The notes under the pieces are model-generated. The model saw only the letters and a program-made list of their open reading frames with translations. It did not search any database and was not told the origin of the DNA. Position numbers and translations under genes: made by a program. A DNA stretch of 64,000 nucleotides from Myrica gale (taxonomy: Eukaryota > Streptophyta > Magnoliopsida > Fagales > Myricaceae), in contig OZ005613.1 in NCBI GenBank assembly GCA_963930655.1, forward strand, positions 8,378,501 to 8,442,500, written 5' to 3'. This document shows, piece after piece, positions 59,111 to 64,000 of this stretch (positions are counted from its first letter, which is position 1; each line of letters starts with the position of its first letter).

Positions 59111-59341
59111 GGTTTGAATTAAAATAAAAAAAAAGTATGCGCCAAAATTTCCCTCCCCATTTTCCATTGGAACTCTTTTAAATACTGTTCGAACAGGGTT
59201 TGAATGAAAATAAAAAATTAACCGCCAAAATTTCCCCACTTTGTCTGCTCGAATTCTTTTAAATATCTTCTGAACGAGGTTTGGATGAAAAAAATAAGCG
59301 CCAAAATTTCCCTCCCCCATTTTCCATTGAATGAAATTGCC
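59111..59341. repeat. Tandem repeat, 81-86-bp unit, 2.8 copies
   Basis: Units at 59111-59196, 59197-59277 and 59278-59341. Each starts ggtttgaat(t/g)aaaa and contains cgccaaaatttccc and, in the first, ctgttcgaacag. Confidence 0.85.
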
Positions 59342-59566
59342 GATTTCAGCGATCGAACGGTATTAACAAAATGAGTTTTTTTAAATAATAATAAAAAATA
59401 TTATATAATACTACAATAACAATACGATAGTCACATTCATAAACATGAATTATTAATGGTCTGTAAATCAAAAATAACATCGTACTAGTACATAATGTAG
59501 CAATCATAAAGTAGAAATGCCATATATCACATCTACCTGACTCGGCCTCGAAACTAGCTCAATAGT

Positions 59567-59760
59567 CACTTTGACATGTCGTTCATTTTCTTCTCCATTA
59601 CAGTGGCCATGCGCTGCTCCAGCTCCTTTGATATTTCTGCCCCTTAGTGCTCTTACTCCTTTTGCATGCGCTCCTCATGCTCCAATTGCATCTACTCTTG
59701 CTCCAACTGAATGCATTCCTACTCTACTCTTGCTCCAACTGAATGCATTTCTACTCCACT
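59567..59760 (-). pseudogene. Transposase_24-like coiled-coil remnant with a 33-bp tandem repeat
   Basis: The minus strand reads QLEHEERMQKE, then after stops ISKELEQRMATVMEKKMNDM and SK, a glutamate/methionine-rich coiled coil like the C-terminus of CACTA ORF1 (Transposase_24). About 33 bp containing actcttgctccaactgaatg is duplicated in tandem (near 59695 and 59728). Plus-strand frames over it are not real. Confidence 0.6.
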
Positions 59761-59770
59761 TGTTTGTTGC

Positions 59771-60392
59771 AGCGATTCTTGATCCACGATACAACGTTAT
59801 AGACTTGGACTTTTGGTTCAAGAAGACTTTAGGGATGGAGTTAGGTGCAAAGAGAACTAGTCTAGTGAGAAGAACCTTAATCAGTTGTTTACAGAGTATA
59901 GTAATGTGGATGGTTCATCTAGTAGTGGGAATGTATTTGCAAGTCATGGCCAACTTGAAGTGATTGGGTCATCTAGTGCACCCGTAGATGATCCTCTTCA
60001 CATGGAATTCACATAATTTAAGGCACAACAAAATTTCCTGGATAGCAAGTCTGAAGTGGAGAGATATTTAATGGAGGATGTTGAACCTAAAAATTCTAAT
60101 TTTGATATCCTTAATTGGTTGAGAGTAAATACACCAAAATTTCCTACTCTTGCATGAATTTCTCGAGATATTCTTGCACGAATTTCACGAGATGTTCTTG
60201 TCATCCCTATTACTATAGTGCCTTCAGAATCTGTCTTCAGCACAGGGGGTCGGGTATTAGATCCTTTACGAAGTTCGTTGGCACAAAAAACGGTGGACGG
60301 ACTCATTTGTGCTCAAAATTGGTTGAGATCCAAGATCATATATTCTACGGATGATGATGAAGATAAGGAACCTAGAGTTGTTGATAGGATGT
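59771..60392 (+). pseudogene. hAT transposase C-terminal remnant (dimerisation domain)
   Basis: The plus strand gives FVAAILDPRYNVIDLDFWF. After a degenerate stretch it gives NSNFDILNWLRVNTPKFPTL, ISRDVLVIPITIVPSESVFS, TGGRVLDPLRSSL and DGLICAQNWLRSKI, the hAT C-terminal dimerisation region of BED-finger/RICESLEEPER-type transposases. Stop codons interrupt it (before ISRDILA), and about 30 bp encoding LA-ISRD is tandemly duplicated (60145-60200). The N-terminal BED and catalytic parts are missing. Confidence 0.9.
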
Positions 60393-61980
60393 AAGATCCC
60401 GCTAGTTATATGATGGACATAAGTATATACAAAATTTTACATTCCTACTTTCACTTAATTAAGAATTCTTATTAGCACCTTGTTAATATTTTTTTTTGAA
60501 GAGATGATTTCTAATGCTACATCGATCGTGGATTCGTGATTGATTGATGTTTGGTTATGTTTTTAATTTCTTGCTTCTAACTTCTAACTTTTTATTGTAA
60601 TAGTCTTCTATTTAGAGTTATGTCAGCATACATTATGTTTTTTGGTTATTGTTTTCATCCAGTCTTGACCACTTGTATTATTAAGCCCGTAATTTTTATT
60701 TAGCTATTTAGGATTTGTGATTGTGTCTAGGTTACTATTTACTAGGTAACTTTGTGAATCTATGATTATGAATTTTGTGAATTACATATTGTTTTGAGAT
60801 TTATTGAATCTGAATTTTGTTATTGGTATGTTATTTTGGGATTTATTGAAAATGGATTTTGAGAATTGCATGTTTTTAGATTTAATTTTACACTTGTTTG
60901 TGAATTCCATGTTTTAGGATTTTTTGTGAATCTGGATTTTATGTTATTATTGTTTTCGATTTTTAAAATAGGTTGCTAGGATGTTGTTTTCGGTTTTCAA
61001 AAGATCAACAATAAGTTGTTGGTTTTTAAAGATTATGGGCTAAATAAAATGGTCATCAAAACTAATATGATTATAATATATTATGGTTGTATTAGTTTGA
61101 ACTTTAACGTATGGCCAACATTTTACTCCAAAATTCAACTCTAATCACTTGGTGTCTTGGTGAGTTGATGACTTGATGTGGTGCAAATGTAACGTAAATT
61201 CTTAATTTTCATTTGTATACTTGAGATCTTTGTAATGAATTGAGAAATGGTTTATGAAGATTGAGTTTTATATTTTAATTTTCTGAGATATTAGAGATAT
61301 TTGTATTTGTGAATTGTGATAAATTAATTACATCTTTATTTTTTATAAAAAATGCTTAAATTGGCCAAAACATATGGCCCAAAACAATGTCGGAATTCCG
61401 CTTCCGCTTAGAGTCGGAAGCGGACTCCATTTCGGTCATCCGCTAGTTAGCAGACCAGATGTCGGAATGTTAAATTCTTCTTCAGACTAGTCCGTTATTC
61501 ACCCCTACTCCTATGTGTCGACACCATCTTCAAGTCTGGAAGTAGGCTTTCAAGTGCCAGTGGCATGTTTCGGCACTATCTTCTCATGTGTCAAAGTGCA
61601 ATGTGTCAAGATTATCATTTCATGTGCCGACGCAACCAAATAGGCTCTTTAGTGCATGTCCGATGTAACGACAACTTATCCACTGTGTGTTGACACAATC
61701 TTTGTTGGAGAAGTTTTTCAGTGCTTGGATGTTGTAATTTTCTTTCCATTTTGACTCAAAAACTCATAGTAGAAAATATGAACGTTTAAGTACGAGCCAT
61801 GGTTTTTGGTACAATTATAGGGCTATTTAATGACGAGAGAGACTAAATCAATTTAAAATGAATTTACGGGACTGTGGATTGACCACCAAGTGTTCTAACA
61901 TACTCCAAAGATATTTAACTGTATGTTATCATCAAAATTGAATTAGATTGTTCAAGGATCAACCTTGGGCTAACAATGTA
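60393..61980. other. Intergenic, no gene recognised
   Basis: AT-rich sequence downstream of the hAT remnant. 61390-61440 has inverted words (ggaattccgcttccgctta and gtcggaagcggactcc). About 61490-61510 reads gtccgttattcacccctac, which could be a hAT-type terminus; no left partner was found. Confidence 0.35.
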
Positions 61981-61984
61981 CCAG

Positions 61985-62751
61985 CATTCCATTGTGTTCA
62001 ATACCAAAGAAGAGGCGTTACAACACCTGTATCTCGAGACGAACAAGGAGGAATGTGCTTGTGTCTGTGATTTATTTGCGAGTGACAAATATTTTTATTT
62101 CGTCATTTACGTTTATTTTACTTTATTATTCAAAGTGTAACAAATGTAAATATACAATGCAGAGCAGAAGTGCAATCAACTGGGAGAATAGGGCTAAGTT
62201 AAAGATTGTACACACATCGGGATTGAGGTCCTCCCAACGCACGAGAGCTTTGTTAGTAAGTAATAAATCTACATTTTTTAGAGATAATACTTAAATCAAT
62301 GTCTTAGGTATTTTAATACGCACGTTGAATGTTTCTTTTGGTATACACAAACATCTAGAAACTGATCAAATTAATCATGCATTGCTATACAAAAAAAGTG
62401 CATACTAATAAGGATGACGTGTGGACATCAGTAGATGCATGAAATTTTTTTGTAAGTTGTGACGTTAAATTTAATGATGCATTGGTTATATTTAATGTTT
62501 CATATAATAACTTTACTTTGTTTTCTTAATTTGTAGAACAAAATGGAAGCATACAGTTACAACACGAGTTCGAGGGAAAGCGATACATAGAAGTGGAGAT
62601 TTTCACTGAGGTCTTGAGGAGCAGGAGCAGAAGTAACAATAAGATTAAGAGCAGAGGCTGCAACGAATAGAACAAGAAATGCATGAGCAAATGATGGAAC
62701 ACATAAGGCAACTTACATCACATTTGATGCCCAAACAAAGATTTACATAGA
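61985..62751 (+). pseudogene. CACTA ORF1 (Transposase_24) remnant
   Basis: Plus strand: FNTKEEALQHLYLETNKEE and VCDLFASDK (61995-62090). After a probable intron comes INWENRAKLKIVHTSGLRSS (62175-62235), a Transposase_24 hallmark. Downstream is FEGKRYIEVEIFTEVLRSRS, and in another frame RLQRIEQEMHEQMMEHIRQL (62660-62730), a coiled coil. Frame changes and stops show decay. Probably the ORF1 of the element whose subterminal region follows. Confidence 0.75.
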
Positions 62752-62939
62752 TTATCTATTTTCACTAACTCACCATTTTGACTTATGTATTTTGTTTACT
62801 TATGACGACTAAATATTTGTAGATATTTCATTATTATTATTATTACTGTTGAATATAATGCTTTGAGTATTATCTGCAAATTAATTTTAAATTTATAATT
62901 AAATAAATTTGAAAATATTAATATATAAGCAAAATTGTC

Positions 62940-63565
62940 CGATCGGTTTAAAAACGTCCGCACAATGATATTGGGGAGACTATGCACACAGTTATATGTG
63001 AAACACCGTGCGTAGGATTTTCTTTTGTTCACAGGGTTCTATTTTAAATCATGTTCACACGGGAGATAACATTTTACAAACTTATTAATGGGTGGTAGAT
63101 GTAGGTTCGTCGAAATTTTCTCCGTTCCCATGGTTCAATTTATTGCGCGTCCGCACGCACTGGATGGTAGTTTGCAAGATATGTTCGGTGATAGAATTCC
63201 AATTTGTCAAAAAAGGAAACATCGTGCGCACGAGATTTGTCATCGTGTACACAAGATTTGTCATCGTGCGCATGTATGTTCGATGACAAAAATAGGTTTG
63301 TCACCTTGTACAAAACGTTCACACGTTTCATGCGAACGAACAGAAATAACTGGGCTATGATGGAATTGAAGTTCGTCAAGAAATCAAAAAACTATTCAGA
63401 TGGAATAATTTTACGTCCAGACGATTTTGCACAAGGAAACACAGAAACAGACACCTAAAACATTTGCTGACAGGCTTTAGGAGACAAACCGGATGACAGC
63501 TCGATTTTGTCACCCAAAACCTTTGGTGACAAAATGAGCACTTTGGGTGACAAATTTTTTGAGTG
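62940..63565. mobile_element. CACTA-like terminus with GTGCGCAC and TTTGTCA arrays
   Basis: Words such as cgtgcgcacgag, gtccgcac and cgttcacacg alternate with gatttgtcatcgtg. They are followed by ttttgtcaccc/ggtgacaaa inverted words and a right end ...GGTGACAAATTTTTTGAGTG at 63565 (CACTC-type variant). Follows the ORF1 remnant. The left terminus was not found. Confidence 0.5.
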
Positions 63566-64000
63566 TTAGATCATTACAAAACTAAAGGACAAAAAATACT
63601 TTCACTCTATTATAAAACAAATATTACTCGAACGCACGTTCAGACGATATTTTCATCGTTTAAACAATAAACACCTGTCTGAACATGAAATACCCGTTGC
63701 AACGCTAGTTTGTCTTCGAAGGTTGTTTGAATAACGTGCAAACCCTAAATTCAGTGAAAATTTCCTTCCACAATTTGTGCAATATTGTTGGGACACATCT
63801 TAGAAATTCGTCTGCACCCTATATATAGCGTGCGAATGCTATACTCTTCCATGAAAAAAATGTCATCATAAAATGTGAACTCTATTTGAGACAAACTCAT
63901 TCCGTCTCAAAAGATAGCGTTGGGTTACAAAGTAAAATTTGGTCACGAGTCTTTTGTCACGGTGTTTTGTGACGAAGTTGGTGACAAAGTTATTCCCAAT
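63566..64000. other. Window end, further subterminal-like sequence
   Basis: 63625-63700 has cgaacgcacgttcagacg-type words. 63940-63995 has gtcacgag, ttttgtcacgg and ggtgacaaag, a similar subterminal pattern running off the right edge. No gene. Confidence 0.35.

Noticed and set aside
61490-61510. hAT right terminus (cacccctac)
   Set aside because: No matching left terminus or 8-bp target duplication could be found; left as a remark only.
1-64000. tRNA, rRNA or microRNA genes
   Set aside because: No cloverleaf with A/B box consensus, rRNA segment or convincing long miRNA foldback was recognised by eye; a tRNAscan or Rfam search would be decisive.

Overview
This is an AT-rich, intron- and transposon-rich stretch of a flowering-plant nuclear genome. 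A eudicot, possibly a woody one, is suggested by the receptor-like-protein, S-sulfocysteine-synthase-like and sterol-methyltransferase gene structures and by CACTA, Tekay-like, copia, gypsy, LINE and hAT debris. The species cannot be named from the sequence alone.

Only one gene looks intact: an eight-exon leucine-rich-repeat receptor-like protein (RLP) on the minus strand (17215-22133), with a TATA box just upstream. A second host gene, a plastid cysteine synthase/CS26-like gene (40821-48013, plus strand), keeps its exon layout but has two in-frame stops and is best treated as a pseudogene. A truncated copy of the RLP 3' end (7995-8186) belongs to a partial duplication: the block ending in the RLP (15793-17400) has a second copy at 1115-8186. 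That second copy is now split by a 4.8-kb solo LTR (3012-7809, 5-bp target duplication), so the 17.0-kb copy preserves the empty site.

CACTA (En/Spm) transposons dominate. Element 1 (8252-12783, TSD CGA) carries a decayed TNP2/DUF4218 plus Transposase_24 gene. Element 2 (49474-55277, TSD TAA) has the same termini and the same 5' internal region, but its interior holds exons and introns of two unrelated host genes: a mitochondrial carrier and a sterol C-24 methyltransferase (SMT1). Both lie in the transposon's sense direction. This is a Pack-CACTA with two captured genes and is the most interesting object in the window. Other CACTA pieces begin or end at 23188, 26087, 36154, 56761 and about 63565. 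Each has its own dense subterminal motif (GCGGCGGT, GTTCGAAC, CGATCGAT and others).

Layout: 1-2.9 kb LINE tail, copia debris and a foldback repeat; 3.0-7.8 kb solo LTR; 7.8-8.2 kb RLP fragment; 8.25-12.8 kb CACTA 1; 12.8-15.8 kb intergenic; 15.8-22.1 kb duplicated block and RLP; 23-36 kb a multiply duplicated promoter-like block with CACTA and MITE insertions; 36-40.8 kb repeats and unassigned sequence; 40.8-48.0 kb CS26-like pseudogene; 49.5-55.3 kb Pack-CACTA; 55.3-56.8 kb gypsy integrase remnant; 56.8-59.1 kb CACTA 3; 59.6-60.4 kb transposase fragments including hAT; 62.0-63.6 kb CACTA ORF1 and terminus. All exon borders were read by eye from splice signals and protein-family conservation.
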